This document shows, piece by piece, positions 34,358 to 43,527 of a DNA stretch of 64,000 nucleotides. Origin of the DNA: an uncultured Bacilli bacterium (GTDB taxonomy: Bacteria; Bacillota_I; Bacilli_A; RF39; UBA660); the NCBI GenBank assembly GCA_934167665.1, contig CAKPLN010000006.1:16634-80633 (forward strand), read 5' to 3'. Numbering within the stretch: the first letter of the stretch is position 1; each line of letters begins with the position of its first letter. The translations under genes were made by a program, and so were the position numbers. Below the pieces are notes generated by a model. The model worked only from the letters and a program-made list of their open reading frames with translations. It was not told where the DNA came from and ran no database searches.

Positions 34358-37000
34358 ATGCAAGAAAAAGTGTGGTATAAAGAAAAACCAGATGATATAT
34401 ATAATAGTCTTGATACAAAAGAGGCTGGCTTAACATTTAAACAAGCTAATGAAAGATTACTTAAATATGGAAAAAATGAACTTCCTAAGAAAAAGCCCGA
34501 TTCTTTTTTTAAAATCTTTTTAAAGCAGCTATTAGACCCAATTGAAATATTACTTATTGTCGCAATGTTATTTTCATTTATTATTAATGAAGTAGTAGAT
34601 GGTGTTGCTATTTTATTTATTACTATTGTTGATTTATTAATGGGAACAATTCAAGAGTGGAATGCTAATAGAAATGCTTTAGCTTTATCGAAATTAATTG
34701 AAGTAAAAACTAAAGTCATAAGAGATGGTAAAGAAACAGAACTAGATGCCGTTAATTTAACACTAGGAGACGTAGTATTATTAGATTCGGGTACTAAAAT
34801 AAGTGCTGATTTACGTTTAATTGACTCAACCAATTTAACTATTGATGAATCTATTCTAACTGGTGAAAGTATTAGTGTTTCTAAAAATGCTAAAACCATT
34901 ACACAAGATACTATTTTAGCTGAGCGAAATAATATGGCTTATGCTGGTACTAGTGTTCTAACTGGTAGAGGTAAGGCAATAGTAGTTGCAGTAGGTAGTA
35001 ACACTGAAATAGGAAAAATAGCTAATCATGTAGCTGAAGCTAAAGAAGAAAAATCACCACTAACAATTCGTATGGAAACATTTTCTAAACAAATTAGTAT
35101 TTTAATCGTTATAATAGCTATAATCATTTCTATTTTACTTTATATAAAAGGTAGTCCTGCTAATGAAATATTTTTATCAGTAATTGCTTTATCCGTATCA
35201 GCTATGCCCGAAGGTCTACCTCTAGCTTTAACTATGGCTCTAACCATTGCTTCTAACAGAATGAGTAAAGAAAATGTTATAGTTAAAAAATTAAATTCTG
35301 TAGAAAGTCTTGGTAGTTGTACTGTTATTGCTTCGGATAAAACAGGAACACTAACAGTAAATGAACAAACTGCCAAAAAAATTGTTATCCCAAGTGGACA
35401 AGTATTCGATATAAGTGGTACAGGCTATAATGATTCTGGTAAAATTAGTAAAGCCCCTCATCTTGAAGACGCTATATATATTAGTAAGCTAGGTTTAATA
35501 AATAATGAAGCCAAATTAATAAAAACTAGTGATACTTTTGAACATTTTGGAGATTCAATTGATATTGCTTTTCTAGCTCTAGGTATGAAAGCTGGCATAA
35601 ATAATGTAGAAGAAGAGATTATCTCTAGGGTTCCTTATGAATCAGAAAATAAATACTCAGCAGTCTATTACAAGGAAAATAATAAATTACATTGTACAGT
35701 TAAAGGATCTTTAGAAAAAGTATTAACATTCTGTAATAGTATGAAAACAGAAAACGGTTATGATCCTATAGATGCTACTTTAATTCAAAGTCAAAATGAT
35801 GCTCTAGCTAAAGAAGGTTATCGTATTATTGCTATTGCTGAAAATGAAGTATCATCTGATAAAGAAGAAATCAAAGATTTACATTTTTTAGGTTTAGTCG
35901 CTTTTATAGATCCGATTAGAGAAGAAGTAAAATCATCAATTGCTGAATGTAAAACAGCCGGTATAAAAGTAGTAATGATTACCGGAGACCATCCTCTAAC
36001 AGCTTATTCAATTGCCAAAGAACTAGGTATAGCTGAAAGTATGGATGAAGTAGCTGAAGCAACTAGTGTTGATGCCTATAGACAAAAAGGTGAAAAAGCC
36101 TTTGATGAGTACGTAAAAAATAAAAAAGTTTTTACTCGTGTAACTCCTTTAAACAAGTTAGAAATCGTTGAATCCTATAAACGTCAAGGTGAGTTTGTAG
36201 CAGTAACTGGTGATGGTGTAAATGATGCCCCAGCTATAAAATCTGCCAATATTGGTATTGCTATGGGAAGTGGTACAGATGTTGCTAAAGAAACTGCTTC
36301 TATGATTGTTTTAGATGATAATTTCAATTCAATTGTTCTTGGTATAAAAGAAGGTAGAAATGCCTACAGTAATATTCGTAAAATAAGCTATATGCTTCTA
36401 TCTTGCGGAATTGCTGAAGTATTATTCTTTGTTTTATCAATTATCTTTGACTTACCAATGCCATTAGTAGCTATTCAACTATTATGGTTAAACATTGTAA
36501 CTGATGGTCTCCAAGATTTAGCTTTATCATTTGAAAAGTGCGAAAAAGGTATTATGAGAGAAAAGCCTCGAAATCCTAAAGAAAATATCTTTAATAAAGA
36601 ATTATTTGGTGAATTACTTATTTCAGGTTTAAGTATTGGTATAATTATATTTATAGTTTGGGTATACCTTTTAAATAAAGGTGTATCTGTAACAACAGCT
36701 AGAGGTTATATTTTAATGTTAATGGTTTTCATGCAAAACATGCATGTACTTAACTGTCGTAGTGAAAAAAAATCAGCTTTTACAATTTCACTAAAAACAA
36801 ATCCATTTGTAGCTTTTAGCATTTTCTCAGCTATAATGCTTCAAATAATTGTAAGTGAAATACCAGCATTAAGTACTCTTTTACAGACAACTAGTATTCC
36901 TATTACTAATATGTTAATACTATTCGTAATATCAACAATAATAATCTTAATAATGGAAATATATAAATACATAATAAAAAAGTCAAAAAAGGAGCAATAA
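34358..37000 (+). CDS. Ca2+-type P-type ATPase
   Basis: An 880-residue P2-type ATPase with N-terminal cation-ATPase domain, actuator TGES (about 166), M4 motif PEGLPLALTMAL (about 283), phosphorylated SDKTGTLT (Asp near 327), hinge GDGVNDAPAI (about 617) and a C-terminal block of six helices. The PEGLP motif and the M6 segment LWLNIVTDGLQDLALSFE fit the PMCA/SERCA-like Ca2+ group. It probably exports Ca2+. It is tightly followed by the SDR gene, 1 bp away. Confidence 0.9.
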   Translation: MQEKVWYKEKPDDIYNSLDTKEAGLTFKQANERLLKYGKNELPKKKPDSFFKIFLKQLLDPIEILLIVAMLFSFIINEVVDGVAILFITIVDLLMGTIQEWNANRNALALSKLIEVKTKVIRDGKETELDAVNLTLGDVVLLDSGTKISADLRLIDSTNLTIDESILTGESISVSKNAKTITQDTILAERNNMAYAGTSVLTGRGKAIVVAVGSNTEIGKIANHVAEAKEEKSPLTIRMETFSKQISILIVIIAIIISILLYIKGSPANEIFLSVIALSVSAMPEGLPLALTMALTIASNRMSKENVIVKKLNSVESLGSCTVIASDKTGTLTVNEQTAKKIVIPSGQVFDISGTGYNDSGKISKAPHLEDAIYISKLGLINNEAKLIKTSDTFEHFGDSIDIAFLALGMKAGINNVEEEIISRVPYESENKYSAVYYKENNKLHCTVKGSLEKVLTFCNSMKTENGYDPIDATLIQSQNDALAKEGYRIIAIAENEVSSDKEEIKDLHFLGLVAFIDPIREEVKSSIAECKTAGIKVVMITGDHPLTAYSIAKELGIAESMDEVAEATSVDAYRQKGEKAFDEYVKNKKVFTRVTPLNKLEIVESYKRQGEFVAVTGDGVNDAPAIKSANIGIAMGSGTDVAKETASMIVLDDNFNSIVLGIKEGRNAYSNIRKISYMLLSCGIAEVLFFVLSIIFDLPMPLVAIQLLWLNIVTDGLQDLALSFEKCEKGIMREKPRNPKENIFNKELFGELLISGLSIGIIIFIVWVYLLNKGVSVTTARGYILMLMVFMQNMHVLNCRSEKKSAFTISLKTNPFVAFSIFSAIMLQIIVSEIPALSTLLQTTSIPITNMLILFVISTIIILIMEIYKYIIKKSKKEQ

Positions 37001-37001
37001 A

Positions 37002-37739
37002 ATGTTAGAAGGAAAAGTAATAGTAATTACAGGTGGAACAAGAGGGATAGGTCTAGAAACAGCTAAATTATTTGCTAAAAACAAAGCCAAAGTAATTATC
37101 TTTGGTTCTAAAAAAGAAAGTGTAGATAAAGCCCAAGCTATTTTAGCAAAAGATAATATAACTGTCACAGGTTATTTTCCTAATCTAAATAATCCAGAAG
37201 AAATAGAAAAAACAATTACTGAAATAATAGCTAAATTTAAAAGAATTGATATTTTAATAAATAATGCTGGTATTTCAGCCAATAAGAAAATTGAAGAAAC
37301 ATCTTATGAAGAATTTACAAACATTATAAATTTAAATGTTATAGCTATGTTTAATGTAACTAAAGCAACAGTACCATATATGAAAGAAAATAAGGGTGGA
37401 GTAATTTTAAATACCAGTTCAATGGTTAGTATCTATGGTCAACCATCAGGAGTAGGGTATCCAACTAGCAAATTTGCCGTTAACGGCTTCACAAAATCAT
37501 TGGCTCGTGAATTAGCTCCCTCAAATATAAGAGTTAATGCTGTAGCACCAGGAGTAATTAATACCGATATGGTAGCATCTCTTCCTAAAGAAGTAATAGA
37601 GCCTTTAGTAAAAACTATTCCTTTAGGTCGAATTGGTTCACCAAGTGATGTTGCTAATGCCTTTCTTTTTCTAGCAAGCGATATGGCAAGTTACATAACT
37701 GGTGAAATCTTATCAGTTGATGGAGCAGCTAGAAGTTAA
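37002..37739 (+). CDS. Short-chain dehydrogenase/reductase (FabG-like)
   Basis: A 245-residue classical SDR with TGGTRGIG (residues 9-16), NNAG, catalytic Ser in NTSSMVS and YPTSK (Tyr about 152, Lys about 156), and the PG-motif VAPGVINTDM. It may reduce 3-oxoacyl-ACP, but it stands next to a Ca2+ ATPase and not in a fab operon, so the substrate is open. Confidence 0.85.
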   Translation: MLEGKVIVITGGTRGIGLETAKLFAKNKAKVIIFGSKKESVDKAQAILAKDNITVTGYFPNLNNPEEIEKTITEIIAKFKRIDILINNAGISANKKIEETSYEEFTNIINLNVIAMFNVTKATVPYMKENKGGVILNTSSMVSIYGQPSGVGYPTSKFAVNGFTKSLARELAPSNIRVNAVAPGVINTDMVASLPKEVIEPLVKTIPLGRIGSPSDVANAFLFLASDMASYITGEILSVDGAARS

Positions 37740-37754
37740 TTCTAGCTTCTTTTA
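37727..37754 (+). terminator. Rho-independent terminator
   Basis: AGCTAGAA / TTCTAGCT around a GTTAA loop, with a TCTTTTAATTT tail; it overlaps the stop codon of the SDR gene. Confidence 0.65.
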
Positions 37755-37804
37755 ATTTAAGCTTCATTTAATAATAAACTAATACAATTAAAGCGGTGAT
37801 TTTT

Positions 37805-38050
37805 ATGCGTATATTAATTATAGAAGATGAGTACAATTTAGCTGATGCCATTGTAACAAGATAAAAACAAGAAAAATATACTGTCGACATAGCAAATGAT
37901 GGTCTTGATAAATCTAGAAATCGTGCTTCTGGAAGATATGGTCTAGGCTTAGCTATTGCTAAAAACATTGTAACTAATCACGGTGGGAAGATAACCGCTT
38001 CATCAGAAAATGGTAAAACTACATTTCGTACAATTTTTAAAAATAAATAA
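37805..38050 (+). pseudogene. Two-component system remnant: response-regulator start fused to histidine-kinase end
   Basis: Translation from ATG 37805 gives MRILIIEDEYNLADAIVTR, a stop, then KQEKYTVDIANDGLD. This is the first ~35 residues of an OmpR-type receiver domain. Without a break in frame it runs into the end of a histidine kinase: GRYGLGLAIAKNIVTNHGGK (the G2-box region) to a stop at 38050. The rest of both genes (about 2 kb expected) is missing, so a regulator-kinase pair has been joined by one internal deletion and then picked up a nonsense codon. It cannot make a working protein. Between 38051 and 38206 I see no gene. Confidence 0.85.
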
Positions 38051-38180
38051 TTTTGGAAATAATTACCAAAAGAAAAAGATGATATATATATTACAATTAT
38101 ATATATGACAATTTACGGCAAAATATGTACCATTCACAGTAAAAGAAAAATTTTAAAAATACTTATGGTAGACTCTACTT

Positions 38181-38625
38181 AAAGCAGGAAACAAAGTGGA
38201 GGATATATGAGATATTTTAAAACAATAATCGTAGTATTTATATGTGCATTAGCACTTTATGGAGTGAATACCTTAGCTAAAACTTATACATTTGCACAAG
38301 TGAAGGTTCCAGCCCACGCAAAGGCAATTGATGTTGCTACAAGTATAAAAGAAAATACAAGTGATCAAAAATTCATAAAGTATACATGCAGGGACACGTT
38401 TAGTAATGATGAAAGAGCTATTGAAGTGAGAACGTACAGTCACGCCCTAAATAGGTATAGTTACTGGGTAAAAGCACCTAAAAATAGTACAGTCAATATT
38501 AGTAATGGTACACACACTGCAAGTGGAACTTATACATTACAAGTAAGAACAGAAGCAAGTAAAATAACCGGTTGTGAACTTTCCGGTAGTTGGCTTTTAG
38601 ATTAATAAAAAATGTTTCCTGCTTT
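38181..38625. repeat. 13-bp inverted repeat enclosing the secreted-protein gene
   Basis: AAAGCAGGAAACA at 38181-38193 lies in the leader just before the ribosome-binding site. Its exact reverse complement TGTTTCCTGCTTT is at 38613-38625, just after the stop codon. In the mRNA the two arms could pair and close the whole reading frame in a loop. Confidence 0.6.
38207..38605 (+). CDS. Small secreted protein associated with an ABC-2 transporter
   Basis: This 132-residue protein has an N-terminal Sec-type signal (RYFKTIIVVFICALALYGVNTLA, likely cut near residue 24). The mature part of about 108 residues is beta-rich and Ser/Thr/Asn-rich, with two Cys (KYTCRDTF and TGCELSG) that could form a disulfide; it ends GSWLLD. 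RBS GTGGAGG. Three transporter genes follow in the same direction. The layout is like loci in which a secreted peptide (bacteriocin or signal) is made with its own ABC immunity or export system, but the sequence matches no bacteriocin family I recognise. Confidence 0.65.
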   Translation: MRYFKTIIVVFICALALYGVNTLAKTYTFAQVKVPAHAKAIDVATSIKENTSDQKFIKYTCRDTFSNDERAIEVRTYSHALNRYSYWVKAPKNSTVNISNGTHTASGTYTLQVRTEASKITGCELSGSWLLD

Positions 38626-38644
38626 TTATCTATAGGAGGTACAT

Positions 38645-39562
38645 ATGTCTGAAAAAGTAATAGGATTTTTAAAAAGAAATTATCTACTAATAATAGCTTA
38701 TCTAATTCCAATAATTGTAATAGCGATATCTTTTAAAACTTACTATAGTGAGTACTATTCACCAAAACAATACCAAGAGTACGAAAAACAGTGTGAACTT
38801 ACTAAAAATGAAGAGATTTGCTCCAACAAAGAATTATTAAAACAAGAAAATGACAAATTTATAAAAACAGATGCTAAAACGCATTATTTTGAAGTTACCT
38901 ATCATTATATTATTAACTACATTACAATATTAGCTCCCTTGATTGTTATTCTTCAAACTATTAGTAAATTACATTGTGAGTTTAGTAGTGGCTTCATTAA
39001 AAATACATTAACTAGAATGTCCTATAAAGACTATTTAAAAAAGATATATTTAACCAGCTTAAAATCAGCTCTTATTTTACCAGCTATAATTATAGTAACA
39101 TTATTAATATCTACTCTAATGGCTAGATTTAATTTTAAAACACCAGACTGGGTTTATGATATGAGTGTATATAATGTCATAAATTATAAATACTTTTTTT
39201 ACTGTATAATATCATCATGCTTAATTGTTTACTTACTAGGAATATTCTATTCAAATATTGCCATATCTTTCTTAAATAAAAGTAAAAATATTCTTCTTGT
39301 AACAGTATTTTCTTATCTTTCATATTTTGCCTATGTTGTCTTTTTTAATATAGTTAATGCTATACTATCAAATATATTACATAATAATAAATTGAGTATT
39401 TATCTAAATATTTATGATTACTGGCACATCTATGGTGAAAATAACTACTTATATTTTATAGCTATTTCACTTATGTTAGCTATAATATCATGGCTTATTA
39501 TTAAAGTAATATATCATAATAAAGAAAGGACAATTATTAATGTTGAAAAAGAAAATATTTAA
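38645..39562 (+). CDS. ABC-2-type membrane subunit
   Basis: A 305-residue protein with six predicted helices: one at residues 12-32, an exported loop to about 95, then the rest. The motif KLHCEFSSGFIKNTLTRMSYKDYLKKIY after helix 2 is typical of ABC-2 permeases of the bacitracin/lantibiotic immunity type, such as the EcsB/YhaP-like group. Its 3' end overlaps the next gene by 23 bp. With that gene and the ATPase at 40321 it makes a heteromeric transporter. Confidence 0.75.
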   Translation: MSEKVIGFLKRNYLLIIAYLIPIIVIAISFKTYYSEYYSPKQYQEYEKQCELTKNEEICSNKELLKQENDKFIKTDAKTHYFEVTYHYIINYITILAPLIVILQTISKLHCEFSSGFIKNTLTRMSYKDYLKKIYLTSLKSALILPAIIIVTLLISTLMARFNFKTPDWVYDMSVYNVINYKYFFYCIISSCLIVYLLGIFYSNIAISFLNKSKNILLVTVFSYLSYFAYVVFFNIVNAILSNILHNNKLSIYLNIYDYWHIYGENNYLYFIAISLMLAIISWLIIKVIYHNKERTIINVEKENI

Positions 39563-40337
39563 CAATCAGATACTAATCGATTACATCACTAAAAGTCCTA
39601 ACTTCAAAATAATATTACTTTTTACAATCCTAACTTCCATCTATGGAGTAGTCGCAATAGGTTCTAGACAAACAACCTTTTTTGAAATGATTGTTTTAGC
39701 CCATAATAATACATATTATAATATTATGTTCTTCTCAATACTAACAGTAAACACTATAAATACTTGTCGCATATTTATGAATAATTACGCTTATGTTACA
39801 AGACTTGAAACTAGAAAAAAATATTTAAAAGAATTACTAAAAATAGTAATAGAAGTTAATCTAATTTTAATATTAATAAACATCTTATCATATCTAGCTA
39901 TTTTAGTATTAGTAAAATTAGATAAAATTAAGATAAAGAAATATTTAAATTATAATATAAATAATCTAAACTATAGTATTTTTCTTCTCTTAAAATATTA
40001 TATATTTGCTATTATACTTTCTAGTATAAATACCTTAATATATGAATACCTAAATGAAAACAAAACTATGATAATTGATTTAGTATTTATAGCTCTTTTT
40101 GGATTAGATATTTCTAGTATTTTTACTAAAGAACAGTATTTTAGTATATTACCATGGTCATATTATAGGTTTAAAGATTATATAACATTTCAAAATGAAT
40201 TAATATCTACAATATCTTTTTTCCTTATATTAAGCATTATATTATTAGTCATATTTTTAGTAGTATCAAAAAGAAAGAAATTATTATATAGAAATCTAAA
40301 TAATCAAGTGGTGAAAAATAATGAAAATAGAAATTAA
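39540..40337 (+). CDS. Second membrane subunit of the ABC transporter
   Basis: A 265-residue protein with six hydrophobic helices; the conserved-type loop YVTRLETRKKYLKELLKI sits after helix 2 as in ABC-2 permeases. The start ATG 39540 lies inside the previous gene and is preceded by GAAAGGA. Its end overlaps the ATPase gene by 17 bp. Very low GC and high Ile/Leu/Asn content match its neighbours, so there is no sign of recent foreign origin. Confidence 0.72.
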   Translation: MLKKKIFNNQILIDYITKSPNFKIILLFTILTSIYGVVAIGSRQTTFFEMIVLAHNNTYYNIMFFSILTVNTINTCRIFMNNYAYVTRLETRKKYLKELLKIVIEVNLILILINILSYLAILVLVKLDKIKIKKYLNYNINNLNYSIFLLLKYYIFAIILSSINTLIYEYLNENKTMIIDLVFIALFGLDISSIFTKEQYFSILPWSYYRFKDYITFQNELISTISFFLILSIILLVIFLVVSKRKKLLYRNLNNQVVKNNENRN

Positions 40338-40983
40338 AAATGTATCTAAAACTTTTGGAAAACAAGAAGTATTAAAAAATGTTAATATGGAATTAACTGA
40401 AGGAAAAATATATGGTTTTATAGGTCATAATGGTTCAGGTAAAAGTGTTTTGTTAAAAATAATTTGTGGTCTTTATGAACCAACTGTAGGTGAAGTATTA
40501 TTTGATGGTGTAAATATTATTAAAAGTAATATCTTTCCTCCAGATACTAGAGCCTTAATAGAAAAGCCAAGTTTTATACCAGATTTAACTGGTAGAGAAA
40601 ATCTAATTTTATTAGCTAATATTCAAAGAAAAATTGGTGAAAAAGAAATTGATGATACTTTAGAAAAAGTTGGCCTTACTAGTGATAAGGATAAGTTATA
40701 TTACAAGTATTCACTTGGTATGAAACAAAAACTAGGAATAGCTCAAGTACTAATGGAAGATCCTAAAATAATCATTTTAGATGAAGCCTTTAATGGTCTA
40801 GATACAGCTAGTTGTCAAAAAATAAGAAACTTATTATTAGAGGAAAAAGCTAAAAATAAAATAATTATTTTAGCAACTCATATTAAAGATGATATATCTA
40901 TACTATGTGATGAATTATATAAATTCGATAGTGGTACAGTTTTAAAAGAAGAAGTAGATAAAACAGAAATTTTAGTTATTTAA
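40321..40983 (+). CDS. ABC transporter ATPase
   Basis: A 220-residue ATPase with Walker A GHNGSGKSVLL (the usual Thr after GKS is Val), signature YSLGMKQKLGIAQ, Walker B IIILDEAFNGLD and switch ATHIKDD. The length and the EAFNGLD form fit immunity-type exporters such as BcrA/LanF. It powers the two overlapping membrane proteins upstream. A strong terminator follows. Confidence 0.88.
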   Translation: MKIEIKNVSKTFGKQEVLKNVNMELTEGKIYGFIGHNGSGKSVLLKIICGLYEPTVGEVLFDGVNIIKSNIFPPDTRALIEKPSFIPDLTGRENLILLANIQRKIGEKEIDDTLEKVGLTSDKDKLYYKYSLGMKQKLGIAQVLMEDPKIIILDEAFNGLDTASCQKIRNLLLEEKAKNKIIILATHIKDDISILCDELYKFDSGTVLKEEVDKTEILVI

Positions 40984-40991
40984 TAACCTAG

Positions 40992-41020
40992 TCAACATAA
41001 ATTATATGTTGATTTTTTTT
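40992..41020 (+). terminator. Rho-independent terminator
   Basis: TCAACATA / TATGTTGA around a 5-nt loop with eight T after it. Confidence 0.88.
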
Positions 41021-41080
41021 AATTTAATGTTTATTTAATATTTTCTAAATATACTTATACATGTAAGAAAGGAGAATTAT

Positions 41081-41775
41081 ATGTACATTATAAAAAACGC
41101 TTTAGTTTCAATTTCTAGAAATAAGGGGCGTAATATACTTATTGGTATTATTGCCATTGTAATATCATGTGCAGCATCTATTGCTCTTGCGATAAAAAAC
41201 TCCGCTACAGCCCTAATTTCTTCCTATGAAAGTCAAAAGGAAAAAGTGGTAGTGGAAAAACAACACTTTTATCACTAATTAGTGGTCTAGAAACTAGATA
41301 TGAAGGTAATATAACTTATGATGATAAAGATTTAAAAAAGATAGATTTAGATAAATATCGTAATACATATATAGGTATTGTTTTCCAAAGTTATAATTTA
41401 TTACCACACTTAACAGCTATAGAAAACATAATATTATCAATGGAAATAAGTGGCCTAAAAGATATAGATAAAAGAAAAAAAGCCATAGAACTTATGAAAA
41501 GTGTTGGTCTAAATGAAAGCTTTGCTAATCGTCGAGTTTTAAAACTATCAGGTGGAGAACAACAACGAATTGCCATAGCTAGAAGTCTATCTTATAATCC
41601 TAATATTATTATAGCCGATGAACCAACAGGAAATCTTGATAAAGACACTGAAGATAAAATATTAAAAATCTTTAAAGAATTAGCTCATAAAGAAAATAAA
41701 TGTATAATAATAGTTACTCATTCAAAAAATGTTTGTGACAATGTTGATATAGTTTATGATTTAAAAAAGAAATAA
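41081..41775 (+). pseudogene. ABC transporter remnant: permease start fused to ATPase
   Basis: Residues from ATG 41081 (IIKNALVSISRNKGRNILIG, then one helix ending near NSATALISSYE) are the N-terminus of a MacB/FtsX-type permease. At about 41238 the sequence changes, in another frame, into a LolD/MacB-type ATPase beginning within Walker A (GKSGSGKTTLL, from 41239). The ATPase part continues with FQSYNLLPHLTAIENI, LSGGEQQRIAIARSL and DEPTGNLD to 41775. The permease body and the ATPase N-terminus (about 30 residues) are lost. The join is out of frame, so the ATPase is probably not translated from this start. It has a good GAAAGGAG site and sits opposite the TCS remnant across the intact transporter. 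Confidence 0.85.
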
Positions 41776-41787
41776 TAAGTTAAATAA

Positions 41788-41822
41788 AATAAGAGTTTAT
41801 GATTAATAAATTCTTATTTTTC
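41788..41822 (+). terminator. Rho-independent terminator
   Basis: AATAAGAGTTTAT / ATAAATTCTTATT, 13 pairs with one G-T, then T-rich. Confidence 0.75.
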
Positions 41823-41874
41823 TATGTCTATTTAAATACAAAAAAAGCATATAAATTATTAGGAGGAAATTTAT

Positions 41875-42771
41875 ATGAATAATAATGACTATATAAAAAT
41901 GTCTTTAGAATTACATTTATTTTTTGATCGTATTATGAAAGAACATTGTATCTTTCTAGAAGCAGGAATTAATGATTTTAACTATAAAAAAACATCTAAT
42001 GATTTTCAAAGTGCTTTTTCTAATATCTTAATAAATTCTCTTCATATAGCTAATGGAAATATTAGTAATGATCTATTAAACTCTAATACTATTGTAACTA
42101 AAGATACTAAACTAGCTGAAGAAAAAACTAGTCATTTAACTGGTATATATATTGATTCTACTATAACTCAAAATGAATTAACTTTAAAAAGTGGAGTAGT
42201 TATAGAAAATAGAAATCTTCTAAATGCTATTCACAAATTAAATAAACAGACTATTCCCTTATTAAAAAATATGATTGATTTTCAACAAGATATCTTAAAA
42301 AGTATTCTCTCATGTAAAATATACTCAACAAACTATCAATCAATAATAGAACACTTTATTAATGAAGCCAAAATGTATTATACATTATTAAATAAAGTAG
42401 AAGAAAGAAAAATACTTACTCCAAAAGAACTAATAGAACAAGAAATATTTTGGAACAATATTATGAAAGATCATTCCTTGTTTATTAGAGGGCTCATGGA
42501 TCCTAATGAAGAAGAAACAATATTTACAGCTAATAAGTTTAAAGAAGAATATTTGCGAATATTAAAAAATTATTCAACTAATCCTTCATACTTAACTAAT
42601 GCTAGTTTAAATGAAACTCTTAAGTTTAGAAACTTTAATATCGCATTAGAAAACAGTATCTTAAACTGTAAAATCAAAAGTATTATTTTACCATTACTAT
42701 CAGATCATCTACTTAGAGAAGCTAATCATTTTATTAGAATTTTAAATTCATATAATACTATGATGGTATAA
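41875..42771 (+). CDS. DUF2935 protein (helical, hemerythrin-like)
   Basis: A 298-residue protein made of two similar halves. LELHLFFDRIMKEHCIFLEAG starts the first and EIFWNNIMKDHSLFIRGLMD starts the second near residue 195; each is a four-helix unit with His and Glu placed as in metal-binding bundles. DUF2935 is common in Bacilli and Clostridia, and its role is unknown. The RBS AGGAGG is strong. It is convergent with the YdcF-like gene. Confidence 0.88.
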   Translation: MNNNDYIKMSLELHLFFDRIMKEHCIFLEAGINDFNYKKTSNDFQSAFSNILINSLHIANGNISNDLLNSNTIVTKDTKLAEEKTSHLTGIYIDSTITQNELTLKSGVVIENRNLLNAIHKLNKQTIPLLKNMIDFQQDILKSILSCKIYSTNYQSIIEHFINEAKMYYTLLNKVEERKILTPKELIEQEIFWNNIMKDHSLFIRGLMDPNEEETIFTANKFKEEYLRILKNYSTNPSYLTNASLNETLKFRNFNIALENSILNCKIKSIILPLLSDHLLREANHFIRILNSYNTMMV

Positions 42772-42802
42772 AAAAGAGTCTATTTATCTATAGACTCTTT
42801 GT
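42771..42802. terminator. Bidirectional Rho-independent terminator
   Basis: AAAGAGTCTAT / ATAGACTCTTT perfect 11-bp stem, loop TTATCT, between convergent genes and overlapping the stop at 42780. Confidence 0.88.
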
Positions 42803-43382
42803 TTAAAATATTAAAATAATGCTTTAATAATAAAGCTTCCTGTCTAATATTTTTTCTTCCATATAATGACTTAAACCAGTTATTTTTATCAGTTTTTCCA
42901 TCTAAAACACTAATTGTACCGAAAGTAGTATTTTTAAAAAAATATTTAAAAGTCATAATAGTTCTTTTTATATGAAATGAAGATGTAATGAGAATAATAG
43001 ACGTATTATTTATTAAATTTTTACTAAGTAATAATTTATAAGTATATAAAAAGTTTTCATAAGTATTACGTGATTTATCTTCTATTAAAATATCACTCAA
43101 AGGAATATTATTCTTAAGTAAATATTTTTTCATAATTTCTGCTTCAGTAGTCTTTCTATTTAGATTTAAATATCCAACTCCTCCAGATACTAATATTTTT
43201 TTAATAGTTCCTTTATTATATAATTCAATTGCTTTATCCAATCTATGAATCATCATAGTCCCACCTAAAACAATTCCAATATTAGCTTTAGTTATTTTTA
43301 TATCGTCACAAAAAACAAATTCTGAGATATTTTTTCTAGAACTAAATAAAATATCCATATAATTTGAAGTAGCTAGTTTCAT
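42780..43382 (-). CDS. YdcF/SanA-like DUF218 protein
   Basis: A 200-residue protein with IGIVLGGTMMIHRLDKAIELY, ILVSGGVGYLN, EAEIMKKYLL and ITSSFHIKRTIMTF, the ordered motifs of the DUF218 family (YdcF, SanA, ElyC). Envelope-linked members have an N-terminal membrane helix; this one does not, so it is probably cytosolic like E. coli YdcF. The function is unclear (nucleotide-cofactor binding is reported for YdcF). It starts with ATG after AGGAGTG. Confidence 0.85.
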   Translation of the reverse strand: MKLATSNYMDILFSSRKNISEFVFCDDIKITKANIGIVLGGTMMIHRLDKAIELYNKGTIKKILVSGGVGYLNLNRKTTEAEIMKKYLLKNNIPLSDILIEDKSRNTYENFLYTYKLLLSKNLINNTSIILITSSFHIKRTIMTFKYFFKNTTFGTISVLDGKTDKNNWFKSLYGRKNIRQEALLLKHYFNILNKESIDK

Positions 43383-43400
43383 GCAATCACTCCTAAAGAA

Positions 43401-43429
43401 ATTTTAGTTTATTAAAATAAATGTGTCAA
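43401..43429 (-). promoter_or_regulatory. Promoter of the YdcF-like gene
   Basis: On the minus strand TTGACA (43424-43429), 17-bp spacer, TAAAAT (43401-43406). Confidence 0.65.
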
Positions 43430-43471
43430 ATACAATATATTAATATTTTAAAATACTTCAATTTATGATAC

Positions 43472-43499
43472 TTGACATTACTATTTTTAAAAATAAACA
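43472..43499 (+). promoter_or_regulatory. Promoter of the metallophosphoesterase gene
   Basis: TTGACA (43472-43477), 16-bp spacer, TAAACA (43494-43499). Confidence 0.45.
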
Positions 43500-43527
43500 T
43501 ATCTTACTTTAGAAGTGATATTGTTTT

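Noticed and set aside
38207..38605. Assignment of the secreted protein to the lactococcin 972 family
   Set aside because: Size, signal peptide and linked transporter are suggestive, but the expected Trp/Tyr-rich pattern of that family is not present.
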